A stretch of 64,000 nucleotides of DNA from G963668185 sp963668185 (GTDB lineage: Bacteria > Chloroflexota > Dehalococcoidia > Lucifugimonadales > G963668185). The DNA lies in NCBI GenBank assembly GCA_963668185.1, contig OY764162.1, forward strand, positions 2,604,001 to 2,668,000, in the 5' to 3' direction. This document shows, one piece after another, positions 56,560 to 64,000 of this stretch. The notes under the pieces are model-generated. The model was given only the letters and a program-made list of their open reading frames with translations. It ran no database searches and was not told where the DNA came from. The position numbers were made by a program, and so were the translations under genes. Position 1 is the first letter of the stretch. Every line of letters begins with the position of its first letter.

Positions 56560-57690
56560 ATGGACCTGAAGGAACTGAAGGAACTGAACAAGGCCGAAGT
56601 AGGGAATATCCGGATAAAGGTCATCGGCGTCGGCGGCGGCGGATCGAACGCGGTGTCCAGGATGTACCGCGAGCGAATCGCCGGCGTCGAGTACATGGTG
56701 ATGAACACGGACAAGCAGGCGCTGCTAACGTCCGACGTTCCCTCCAAGCTGAGCATCGGCGACGAGATTGCCGATGGCAAGGGCGTCGGCGGCGACCCGA
56801 CGAAGGGCACGACCGCGGCGGAGGCAAACGAGGAAGAGATCGCGGCAGCCGTCAGGGACCAGGACATGATCTTCGTGGCGGCAGGCATGGGCGGCGGCAC
56901 GGGCACGGGCGGCGCGCCCGTGGTGGCGAAGGCGGCGAAGGAGGCCGGAGCGCTCACGGTAGGCGTGGTGACGCGCCCGTTCGCGTTCGAGGGCCTTCAC
57001 AGGGCCCGGTCTGCCGAGACGGGCATCCGCAAGCTGTGCGAGTTCGTGGACACGCTGCTGGTCATTCCGAACGAGCGCCTGCACCTGGTCTGCCAGGAGG
57101 AAGTGACCGCCGAGAACGCGTTCGACTTGGCCGACGACGTGCTCCGCATCGGCGTGCAGTCGATCGCGGAGTTGATCACGGGCATCGGCGACATCAACCT
57201 CGACTTCGCCGACGTGCAGGCCGTGATGAAGGACTCCGGCCCCGCGTGGATGTCGATCGGCATCGGCACCGGCGAGAACCGGGCGGCCATGGCGGCCGAG
57301 GAGGCGATCACGAACCACCTGCTCGACGTGTCGATCGAGGGCGCGAAGGGCGTGCTGCTGAACGTGGCCGGAAACGACGACCTGCTGCTGTCCGAGCTCA
57401 ACGAGGCGGCTGAGGTCATCAAGCGCGAGGTTGACCCCGAGGCGAACATCATCTTCGGCATGGTCACGAATCCGAAGATGGGAGACCAGGTCAGGATCAC
57501 GCTGATCGCGACCGGCTTCTCGGGCTCCGAGACGATAGTGGACCCGAACAGCGGAATGCAGGACCTGCTGACGGCGTCGCTGCTGGCCGACGAGTCGGAA
57601 CTGGACCTGCCGCCGTTCCTGCGGCGCACGGCCAGGTCTCGCCGGCTCGAGCCCGCGGCAACGGCGAACAGCTTCAGCTGGAACTTCTAA
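56560..57690 (+). CDS. ftsZ: Cell division GTPase FtsZ, copy 2
   Basis: A 376-residue FtsZ paralogue, clearly related along its whole length to copy 1. It has a distinct, charged N-terminus (MDLKELKELNKAEVGNIRIK), the tubulin signature MGGGTGTGGAP, the intact T7 loop NLDFADVQAVM and DLPPFLR before a basic tail ending SFSWNF. The ATG has GGAGG upstream. Tandem, both complete and unequal at the termini, the two could co-polymerise. A terminator follows. Confidence 0.94.
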   Translation: MDLKELKELNKAEVGNIRIKVIGVGGGGSNAVSRMYRERIAGVEYMVMNTDKQALLTSDVPSKLSIGDEIADGKGVGGDPTKGTTAAEANEEEIAAAVRDQDMIFVAAGMGGGTGTGGAPVVAKAAKEAGALTVGVVTRPFAFEGLHRARSAETGIRKLCEFVDTLLVIPNERLHLVCQEEVTAENAFDLADDVLRIGVQSIAELITGIGDINLDFADVQAVMKDSGPAWMSIGIGTGENRAAMAAEEAITNHLLDVSIEGAKGVLLNVAGNDDLLLSELNEAAEVIKREVDPEANIIFGMVTNPKMGDQVRITLIATGFSGSETIVDPNSGMQDLLTASLLADESELDLPPFLRRTARSRRLEPAATANSFSWNF

Positions 57691-57746
57691 CCTCACATAG
57701 CTAACCCGATTCCGCTCGTGTGATTCGGGCCCTCCTCTAGGTGGAG

Positions 57747-57775
57747 CGGGCCGCCAGGAATGGCGGCCCGTTCTG
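57747..57775 (+). terminator. Terminator of the division cluster
   Basis: A perfect 9-bp stem (57747-57755 with 57762-57770), six-base loop AGGAAT, then TTCTGCTT, 57 bases after the ftsZ copy 2 stop. Confidence 0.8.
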
Positions 57776-57845
57776 CTTGCGCGCAGTACGGAATCCAAAG
57801 TGTTAATATGCGCGCCGCAATACTGAAGTCTCGAGGAGGGGGCTG

Positions 57846-58763
57846 GTGAGCGATAATTCAGACCAGGGCGGGCTACCACTTCACGACGCCGCCAGAGCCA
57901 TGGGCGTCGAGTTCACGCAGGAGTTCGAAGCCCGCGACAGGACCGTCGAGGCCAACGGCCTGACCTTCCACTACCTGGAGTGGGGAGACGCCTCGAATCC
58001 GCCGGCGCTGCTGCTGCACGGCTTCGCGCAGACCTGCCACTCGTGGGACTTCGTGTCGCTCTCGCTTGCCGACAGGTTTCACGTGCACGCGCTGGACCAG
58101 CGAGGTCACGGCGACAGTTCGTGGGCGCCCGACGGGGACTACAGCCCGGAGACGCAGCAGACGGACATCCACGGCGTGGTGGAGGCGCTGGACCTGCGGG
58201 ACTTCCTGCTGATGGGGCTGTCCATGGGCGGCAGGAACTCGTTCACGTACGCGGCGAATCACCCGGAGCGCGTGAAGGCGCTGGTGGTGGTGGACGCGGC
58301 GCCGGAGAACATGGCGGCGGGCGGGCAGAACATCAGGCGCTTCGTGCAGGGAGACGACGAGTTGCCGTCTGTCGAGGCGTTCGTGGACCGGGTGCTGGAG
58401 TTCAACCCGCGCCGGGACCGGAGCCAGGTCAGGGGCAGCATACGCCACAACCTGAGGCAGCTTCCGAACGGCAACTGGACGTGGAAGTACGACAAGCTGC
58501 TGCGAAGCTCGAACCGGCCTCTCAGGGGAGACGAGGGTCTTTCGGAACGGCTGTGGGGGTACCTGGGGCAGCTTCAGTGCCCAACTCTCGTAGTCCGGGG
58601 GAGCCACAGCGACATCGTGGCGCAGAACACGTTCGAGGAGATGTCGCGTCGGATACCGCGCGGGCAGGTGGTGACGGTGGAAGACGCGGGGCACATCGTG
58701 CCGGGGGACAACCCGGCGGGGTTCCAGAAGGCGGTGCTGAGCTTCGTGGACGAGTTGGGTTAG
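57846..58763 (+). CDS. Alpha/beta-fold hydrolase
   Basis: A 305-residue alpha/beta hydrolase. The oxyanion HGFAQTCHSWD follows a beta strand (about residue 58). The nucleophile elbow is GLSMGG (Ser about residue 127), the acid is likely the Asp in RGSHSDIV, and the catalytic His lies in EDAGHIVPGDN. A cap domain spans about 150-230. The family includes esterases, haloalkane dehalogenases and C-C hydrolases; the substrate is not evident. The GTG start has GAGGAGG upstream. Confidence 0.87.
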   Translation: MSDNSDQGGLPLHDAARAMGVEFTQEFEARDRTVEANGLTFHYLEWGDASNPPALLLHGFAQTCHSWDFVSLSLADRFHVHALDQRGHGDSSWAPDGDYSPETQQTDIHGVVEALDLRDFLLMGLSMGGRNSFTYAANHPERVKALVVVDAAPENMAAGGQNIRRFVQGDDELPSVEAFVDRVLEFNPRRDRSQVRGSIRHNLRQLPNGNWTWKYDKLLRSSNRPLRGDEGLSERLWGYLGQLQCPTLVVRGSHSDIVAQNTFEEMSRRIPRGQVVTVEDAGHIVPGDNPAGFQKAVLSFVDELG

Positions 58764-58787
58764 GCGCCGGAGCGTCGTTCGCGGACA

Positions 58788-58816
58788 GACCCTTCGACAG
58801 GCTCAGGGCGAACGGA
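58788..58816. repeat. CCCTTCGACAGGCTCAGGGC repeat
   Basis: One copy of the window-wide repeat lies between the converging hydrolase gene and the small unknown gene; it probably forms the 3' hairpin of either. Confidence 0.7.
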
Positions 58817-58817
58817 C

Positions 58818-59231
58818 TTACGTGTCACTAGATGGGGCGCCGGCCTGGCGGATGCGCTCGGCTGCCTGGAGCAGCGCGGCGAGGCCGCTTCGCAGCTTGT
58901 CTGGATCAACGGGCACGGGAGCGATTTCGCCGGACTGGGCGAGTTCCAGTATGTTCGCGGCGACGCCGGACTCGCGGCCTGCGGTGCGGGACTGCATGAT
59001 GATGAGGTTGGTCATCGTTTCCTTGAGTTCCTCGATGGGGCTGTCTTCGCCGGCCCTTGGGAGGGCGGTCTGCAGGCCGGTCAGCAGGCCGAGGCGCATC
59101 TCGCCGAGGTCCGTCAGCAGGCGGACGAGGCGGGCCAGCACCTCGGCGCGCAGGACGTAGCGGCCGTCTTCTTCGGTTCCGGCGGCGGACAGGAAGCTAT
59201 CGACTACGGACTCGTTATGGCTTGTGGTCAC
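58818..59231 (-). CDS. Small helical protein of unknown function
   Basis: A 137-residue protein I do not recognise. It is predicted mostly helical (AEVLARLVRLLTDLGEMRLG, then DKLRSGLAALLQAAERIRQA), without membrane segments or motifs. I chose the GTG at 59231, seven bases after AAGGAG; the longer ATG start at 59258 would add nine codons taken from a TTCATGGTTCGACAGG repeat. It converges with the hydrolase gene. It may be a lineage-specific small protein. Confidence 0.65.
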   Translation of the reverse strand: MTTSHNESVVDSFLSAAGTEEDGRYVLRAEVLARLVRLLTDLGEMRLGLLTGLQTALPRAGEDSPIEELKETMTNLIIMQSRTAGRESGVAANILELAQSGEIAPVPVDPDKLRSGLAALLQAAERIRQAGAPSSDT

Positions 59232-59239
59232 GGTGTTGC

Positions 59240-59580
59240 TCCTTGGGGTTCCGTTCATGGTTCGACAGGCTCGCCACGAACGGAACGGAGCGCTGGCTCG
59301 CCACGAACGGTCCGGGCAACATAACAGACTCGCTCTAAGGCGTCTCTCATTGACAGTCCTAGATTCTTCGCTGCGCTAGGAATGACAGTGGGCCGCGAGC
59401 GCCTGCCCTGTGGCGGGGGGGCCTCGGTGTAGGGGCCGTTCGCAAAGAGCCTGCCCCGAGTCCCTCGAGGGGGCCGCGCGCGCCCACTGCCATTCCGAGT
59501 CCCCCGAGAGCCTGCCCAGATCCCCTCTAGTCCCTTCCCCAGTCTGCTGGGGAAGGTTAGGATGGGGTCTCCGGCGCACG
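59240..59580. repeat. Repeat-filled gap upstream of the S9 peptidase
   Basis: No gene. It contains TTCATGGTTCGACAGGCTCG (two units, about 59253-59300), GGGGCCGTTCGCAAAGAGCC (about 59432), GAGTCCCTCGAGGGGGCC and GAGTCCCCCGAGAG units (about 59457-59510), and a CTTCCCCAG...CTGGGGAAG palindrome (59526-59548). Confidence 0.75.
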
Positions 59581-59613
59581 AGCACGCAAGCGCCGCCCAC
59601 GAGGAGGCCCCGC

Positions 59614-61551
59614 ATGACCCGCACCCCAACTCCAACCGAGTTCCTGAACTTCCAGACCGTCTCAGACCCCCAGATCACGCCGGACGGCGAAGCCGTCGCG
59701 TTCACGGTCTCCGAGCCGCTCATACACGACACCGCGCTGCCGAAGTCGTCCGTCTGGCTCGTGTCCACGGACGGCGGCGGCCCGCGCCGGCTCACTGCCG
59801 ACGGCGCGACCTCGTTCGCGCCGCGATGGTCGCCGGACGGCGGGACGCTCGCCCTCATCTCGGACCGGGAGCGCGACGGTCAGCCGCAGATCTATCTCAT
59901 GCCCCGGCGCTTCGGCGAAGCCGTGCGGTTCACCGACATGCGCGGCGGCGTGTTCGGCGGCGCGCGCGGCGTCAGCCCGATGGCATGGTCGCCGGACGGC
60001 TCGAAGCTCGCGTTCATGGCCGACGACCCGATCGCCGAGGGCGACAAGCGCCGCGGCTTCCGCGGCCAGGACCCGGTCGAGTTCGAGAAGGCGCCGTCTT
60101 ACACGCGCCTGTACACCGTCGACGCTTCCACCGGCGAGGTCGGGTGCGTATCGCCGCCGGGCCTGCAGGTCTGGGAGTTCGCGTGGTCGAACGACGGCTC
60201 GCGCTTCGCCGCCTCCGTCACGGACCTGCCCTTCGAGTCGGACTGGTACCTGTGCCGCCTCGCCGTCTTCGCGCCCGGCGGCCCCGCGACCACGCTGTAC
60301 GACGAGGAGCGCGCCGTCTCCGCCCCGTCGTGGTCGCCGGACGACAGCCGGGTCGCCTTCACGTCGTCCCACTGGAGCGACAAGTACGCCCAGCGCGGCG
60401 GTGTCTTCATCGTCCCGTCCGCCGGCGGCCCGCACCGCGAGGTCACGGAGGGCCACCCCCACACGTACGGCTGGATACGGTGGTCTGAGGACGGCAAAGA
60501 GCTCCTGCTGTCCGGCTCGCTCGGCAGCAAGTACGGCCTCGTGCGCGTCGGCCTCGACACCGGCGACTACGAGAAGGTGTGGTCGGAGCTGTGCACGTTC
60601 GGCGAGGCCAGCTACCCCGCCCTCACGGTGGACGGCGCGGGCCGCATCGCCCTCGTGAAGGAGGACTCCGGCAGCCCGCGCGACGTCTGGCTCGCCGCGC
60701 CCGAAAACGGCGGCTTCGCCATGACGCAACTCACGAACATGAACCCCAGCGCCGCCGACCTGGACATCGGCGTCACCGAGGAGATCATCTACGAGGGCGC
60801 GGACGGCTGGGAGATGCAGGCCTTCCTGATCAGGCCGAAAGACGCGCCCGCGGGCACGCCGCTGCCGATGATCGTGGACATCCACGGCGGCCCCTCCGGC
60901 GCGCACCAGAACTCGTACGCGCCCGCCTCACCCTTCAACCACGCCGAGGCGCTGGCCGCTCTCGGCTACGCCGTCCTCAAGCCGAACCCGCGCGGCAGCA
61001 ACGGCTGGGGCCTGGAGTTCACCGAAAGCAACCTCGGAGACCAGGGCGGCAAGGACTGGCAGGACATCATGCTCGGCATAGACCACTGCGTCGAGCGGGG
61101 CATCGCCGACCCGGACCGCCTCGGCGTCACCGGCAACAGCTACGGCGGGTACATGACGATGTGGGCCGTCACGCAGACCGGCCGCTTCAAGGCCGCCGTC
61201 GCAGGCATGGGCATCAGCGAGTGGCGCAGCTTCCACGGCGTCACCGAGATCCAGAACTGGAACACGATCTACTACGCCCACGAAGACCAGTACGACCCCG
61301 ACGGCAAGTACCGCGCGTTCGCCCCGCTCGCCCACATCGACAACGTGACCACGCCCACGCTGGTACTGCACGGCGAAGTGGACCACGTCTGCCCGGTGGA
61401 CCAGGCCCGCCAGTTCTACCGCGCGCTCAAGGACAAGCGCGTCGAGGTCTCGCTGTGCGTCTATCCCCGCGAACCCCACGGCTGGCGCGAACGCGAGCAC
61501 ATGCGCGACATCGCAAACCGCACCGTGCGCTGGCTGGCGGAGCGGGTGTAG
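59614..61551 (+). CDS. S9-family prolyl oligopeptidase/acyl-aminoacyl peptidase
   Basis: A 645-residue serine peptidase. The N-terminal half is a beta-propeller with repeated APRWSPDGG, MAWSPDGSKLAF and PSWSPDDSRVAF blades. The C-terminal alpha/beta hydrolase domain has DIHGGPSG (oxyanion), NPRGSNGWG, the nucleophile elbow GNSYGGYM (Ser about residue 511), HGEVDHVCP with the Asp and EPHGWRE with the His. No signal peptide is seen, so it is cytosolic. The ATG at 59614 has GAGGAGG six bases upstream. A GMC oxidoreductase gene follows 13 bases later. Confidence 0.92.
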   Translation: MTRTPTPTEFLNFQTVSDPQITPDGEAVAFTVSEPLIHDTALPKSSVWLVSTDGGGPRRLTADGATSFAPRWSPDGGTLALISDRERDGQPQIYLMPRRFGEAVRFTDMRGGVFGGARGVSPMAWSPDGSKLAFMADDPIAEGDKRRGFRGQDPVEFEKAPSYTRLYTVDASTGEVGCVSPPGLQVWEFAWSNDGSRFAASVTDLPFESDWYLCRLAVFAPGGPATTLYDEERAVSAPSWSPDDSRVAFTSSHWSDKYAQRGGVFIVPSAGGPHREVTEGHPHTYGWIRWSEDGKELLLSGSLGSKYGLVRVGLDTGDYEKVWSELCTFGEASYPALTVDGAGRIALVKEDSGSPRDVWLAAPENGGFAMTQLTNMNPSAADLDIGVTEEIIYEGADGWEMQAFLIRPKDAPAGTPLPMIVDIHGGPSGAHQNSYAPASPFNHAEALAALGYAVLKPNPRGSNGWGLEFTESNLGDQGGKDWQDIMLGIDHCVERGIADPDRLGVTGNSYGGYMTMWAVTQTGRFKAAVAGMGISEWRSFHGVTEIQNWNTIYYAHEDQYDPDGKYRAFAPLAHIDNVTTPTLVLHGEVDHVCPVDQARQFYRALKDKRVEVSLCVYPREPHGWREREHMRDIANRTVRWLAERV

Positions 61552-61564
61552 GCAGGAGACACCC

Positions 61565-63130
61565 ATGGCAACTTACGACACCATCGTCATCGGCGCGGGC
61601 TCCGCCGGCGCCATCATCGCCGCGCGGCTGTCCGAGGACGCAGGCCGCTCCGTGCTCCTCATCGAGGCCGGCCCGGACCACCCCGACTTCGAGACCATCC
61701 CCAGCCACATCAAGTACGGCTACGGCCATGAAGAGCGGGCGTGGGCCAAGATTCTCGGCCCCGGCTCTGAGCACAACTGGCGCTACACCGCCAGGTCCAC
61801 CGACCTTGCCGAGCCTATGCCCGTGCCCAGGGGGAAGGCCACCGGAGGCTCCAGCGCCGTCAACGCCCAGATCTTCCTGCGCGGCGTGCCGGAGGACTAC
61901 GACTCCTGGGCCGAGATGGGCAACGACGAATGGAGCTTCCGCGACCTCCTGCCCTACTTCCGCATGAACGAGACGGACCTGGACTTCCGGGACGACTTCC
62001 ACGGCGCGGACGGCCCGATCATCGCCAGGCGCTTCCCGGAAGACGAGTGGACCTACGACCAAACCGCCTTCTACAGGGCCTGCCTCGCCGCCGGCTACCG
62101 GGACTGCCCCGACCACAACGACCCCGACTCCACCGGCGTCGGCCCGTCCCCGTTCAACAACCCCAACGGCGTCCGATGGAGCACCGCGATCGGGTACCTT
62201 GGCCCCGCGCGGCACCGCGTTAACCTGACGATCCGCCCCGAATGCTTCGTGCACGGCCTGATCGTCGAAGGCAACAGGGCCGTCGGCGCACGGGTGGAGA
62301 GCGGCGGCGAGCTGTTCGAGGTCCACGGCAACGAGATCGTCCTCAGCGCCGGCGCAATCGGCTCTCCCCACCTTCTCCTATTGTCCGGCGTCGGCCCGGC
62401 CGCCAACCTCGAGTCCGCCGGCGTCCCGGTCGTCCGCGATCTGCCCGGCGTAGGCCGCAACCTCCGCGACCACCCGCAGGTGTCGGTGCTGTGGAAGACG
62501 AAGGACGATTACAGGATGGACGCGGCCGGGCCCTATATCCAGCAGATTCTGCGTTACACCGCCGAAGGCTCGCACCTGCGAAACGACATGCTGATCATCG
62601 CGCTGTCGGCGGCCACTCGCGCTCAATACTTCGCCGACGATTTGGAACCTTTCGGCATCGGCATGATCTGCTCCCTGTACCTCGCTGCGGGAGCGGGACG
62701 CCTCGAACTTGCCTCGCCAGACCCGCACACGCAGCCCATGCTCGACTACAACTTCCTCGAAGAGGAGTTCGACCGCCGCCGCCTGCGCGAGGCGGTACGC
62801 ATCTGCCTGGACCTCGCCCAACACGACGAAATCGCCGGCATAATCGAGGAGCGTTTCCAGCCCACAGACGCGGACCTGGAGTCGGACGACGCGCTCGACG
62901 AGTGGCTGCTGCGCCAGGCCACCACAAGCCACCACGTCTCCGGCACCTGCAAGATGGGGCCCGCCTCCGACCCCCTGGCCGTAGTCGATCAGCGCGGCAA
63001 CGTCCACGGCATCGAAAACCTGCGCGTCGCCGACGCCTCCATCATGCCGGACTGCATCCGGGCCAACACTAACGTAACATCCATGGTCATCGGCGAACGC
63101 ATCGCCGACTGCATCCGGCAGGGCAAGTAG
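61565..63130 (+). CDS. GMC-family FAD-dependent oxidoreductase
   Basis: A 521-residue glucose-methanol-choline oxidoreductase. The FAD-binding GAGSAGAIIAARLSED (about residues 10-25) is followed by PRGKATGGSSAVNAQIFLRG (GMC signature 1), LSAGAIGSPHLLLLSGVGPA (signature 2) and the C-terminal catalytic region with TSHHVSGTCKMG and DASIMPDCIRANTNVTSMVI. Likely an alcohol or choline-type dehydrogenase; substrate unknown. The ATG with AGGAGA lies close behind the S9 peptidase gene, so the two are probably co-transcribed. Confidence 0.92.
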   Translation: MATYDTIVIGAGSAGAIIAARLSEDAGRSVLLIEAGPDHPDFETIPSHIKYGYGHEERAWAKILGPGSEHNWRYTARSTDLAEPMPVPRGKATGGSSAVNAQIFLRGVPEDYDSWAEMGNDEWSFRDLLPYFRMNETDLDFRDDFHGADGPIIARRFPEDEWTYDQTAFYRACLAAGYRDCPDHNDPDSTGVGPSPFNNPNGVRWSTAIGYLGPARHRVNLTIRPECFVHGLIVEGNRAVGARVESGGELFEVHGNEIVLSAGAIGSPHLLLLSGVGPAANLESAGVPVVRDLPGVGRNLRDHPQVSVLWKTKDDYRMDAAGPYIQQILRYTAEGSHLRNDMLIIALSAATRAQYFADDLEPFGIGMICSLYLAAGAGRLELASPDPHTQPMLDYNFLEEEFDRRRLREAVRICLDLAQHDEIAGIIEERFQPTDADLESDDALDEWLLRQATTSHHVSGTCKMGPASDPLAVVDQRGNVHGIENLRVADASIMPDCIRANTNVTSMVIGERIADCIRQGK

Positions 63131-63372
63131 CTCCGCCCCTTGACATAACCGAACAGGTGCACTACCATGAACTCATGTTCACAAGAAGCGGCCTCCATCA
63201 CAACGCAGAATCCGGACCCGCAACCGCCGCGCGTTCCGTTTCGTTCGCGGTGAGCCTATGCAGTCCGTTCGTGGTGAGCCTGTCGAGCCATGAGCGAGCC
63301 GCGCGGCGCATGAGCTATGTCCTTACCCGGCCGGGACGCCTGCATCAGGCCAGTCGAGGGCCGCGCGTTCGG

Positions 63373-63495
63373 TGTCTCATAATTGTCTCATTTCGTCTCA
63401 GATCTGCTTCATTTCTGCCTCAAAAGCGTCTCAAAGCCGTCTCATCGCCACAGCCTCCCAGATACGGAATGAGACGATATGAGACAAAATGAGAC
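63373..63495. repeat. Helically phased GTCTCAT array with inverted arm
   Basis: Seven consecutive 10-11-bp units carry GTCTCAT or a variant, starting at 63374, 63385, 63395, 63406, 63417, 63428 and 63439. After a 23-bp gap, three inverted ATGAGAC units start at 63469, 63479 and 63489. The two arms can pair over about 30 bases. The array is AT-richer than its surroundings and non-coding. The rest of the 63131-63528 gap has no gene. Confidence 0.88.
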
Positions 63496-63528
63496 ACTTC
63501 TTCGGGAGTTCAACGTCTCCGCCCTCAC

Positions 63529-63712
63529 TGTCATTTCGAGTCCCTCGAGGAATCTAGGACGCCCCGCACTCCACCAACGGCTTTCCTGGCGGCAAGCCAC
63601 GCATTCGGCCAGGACAGGACGCATTCGGCAACGGCGCGTTTTGGATTCCCTTCGAGGGACTCAGGGCAGGCTCTCTCTCGATTCGCTCGATCGGAATGAC
63701 AGGAGACGCGAG
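63529..63712. repeat. Dispersed palindromic repeats upstream of the terminal lipoprotein gene
   Basis: A variant CTGTCATTTCGAGTCCCTC unit with GGAATCTAGGACGCCCCGCA (a mutated IS110 target), then ACCAACGG...GCCACGCATTCGGCCAGG, and an inverted TTCGAGGGACTCAGGGCAGG and GATTCGCTCGATCGGAATGA end. Confidence 0.7.
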
Positions 63713-63721
63713 ACAACAGCA

Positions 63722-64000
63722 ATGACACATCGCGGCTACGTAGCGAGGTTACTATGTCTCTATCTGCCGACCCTCGTGTCCTGTGTGCTGTTGGCCGTTG
63801 TGTCCGCGTGCGGCACGGGCGACAGTGCGGTTTCTGGCGTCGAAACACCGGATCCTACAGCTACGGTTGAGATTGAGGACAACGCTGCGGTGGTCGGGGA
63901 CATGATCATCCTCACGCCCACGGTTGAAGTTGAGGACGACAGCGACAGCGCGGCTTCCGGCGTTACGCCTGTCCCCACACCGACGGCTGAGAACATATAT
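63722..64000 (+). CDS. Lipoprotein of unknown function (partial, 5' end)
   Basis: The frame is open for 93 codons to the window edge. A signal peptide (residues 1-30, hydrophobic LVSCVLLAVVSA) ends in a lipobox with Cys31 (VVSACGTG). An Ala/Thr/Pro/Asp/Glu-rich linker follows with two related repeats (SAVSGVETPDPTATVEIED and SAASGVTPVPTPTAE). It is therefore a membrane-anchored lipoprotein with an extended stalk; the functional domain lies outside the window. The ATG at 63722 has AGGAGA about 15 bases upstream, rather far. Confidence 0.7.
   Translation, partial: MTHRGYVARLLCLYLPTLVSCVLLAVVSACGTGDSAVSGVETPDPTATVEIEDNAAVVGDMIILTPTVEVEDDSDSAASGVTPVPTPTAENIY

Noticed and set aside
59410..59613. 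68-codon N-terminal extension of the S9 peptidase
   Set aside because: It translates intergenic repeats; the ATG at 59614 has an ideal GAGGAGG.

Overview
The window reads as a chromosome segment of a GC-rich bacterium of the phylum Chloroflexota, most likely class Dehalococcoidia or a SAR202-like relative. The taxon is inferred from the 16S rRNA gene at 29606-31123, a 16S gene with no 23S beside it, a division cluster reduced to rsmH-ftsA-ftsZ-ftsZ with no peptidoglycan genes between, and frequent GTG/TTG starts. No database search was run, so the taxon is a judgement.

Layout. 1-22 kb is mostly housekeeping: the 5' end of an RNB-type ribonuclease gene, an M42 peptidase, mfd converging on a leftward dprA-topA-xerC operon, two tRNA-Ser genes, aspS, an Lrp-type regulator, a zinc-finger membrane protein, plsY, a PHP phosphoesterase and rny; then rightward come two tandem MFS exporters, purF and purH. 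22-24 kb holds maf-tatA-tatC. 24-29.3 kb is a plastic zone. It contains an IS110-family element with a recognisable bridge RNA, inserted into a host repeat; a 158-bp direct duplication; a surface-protein gene whose frame depends on a 16-nt homopolymer; and a gene whose product is partly built from dispersed palindromic repeats. 29.4-31.5 kb is the 16S gene with its promoter and tRNA-Ala. 31.5-38.3 kb is one giant Calx-beta surface protein.

38-41 kb is a polyphosphate-type module (SixA-like phosphatase, Ppx/GppA, PPK2). 41-51 kb carries a sugar-phosphate transferase, AlaX, an Aap-type amino-acid importer without its own ATPase, a LolD/MacB-type ATPase with an FtsX-like permease, a VOC protein and a GPP34 protein. 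51.6-53 kb is trmD with a MoaB/MogA gene that has no canonical start codon. 53-57.7 kb is the division cluster with two ftsZ genes. 57.8-63.1 kb holds an alpha/beta hydrolase, a small unknown protein, an S9 peptidase and a GMC oxidoreductase. The window ends in an unusual 11-bp-periodic array and the start of a lipoprotein gene.

Several families of short palindromic repeats lie between genes and sometimes inside them. The most rewarding region is 24.0-29.3 kb. There a bridge-RNA-guided transposon appears to target one of these repeat families, next to a probable phase-variable surface protein and a repeat-invaded gene. The 11-bp array at 63373-63495 and the 21-bp-spaced GTTAC sites at 51541-51629 are further unexplained, highly ordered DNA structures.
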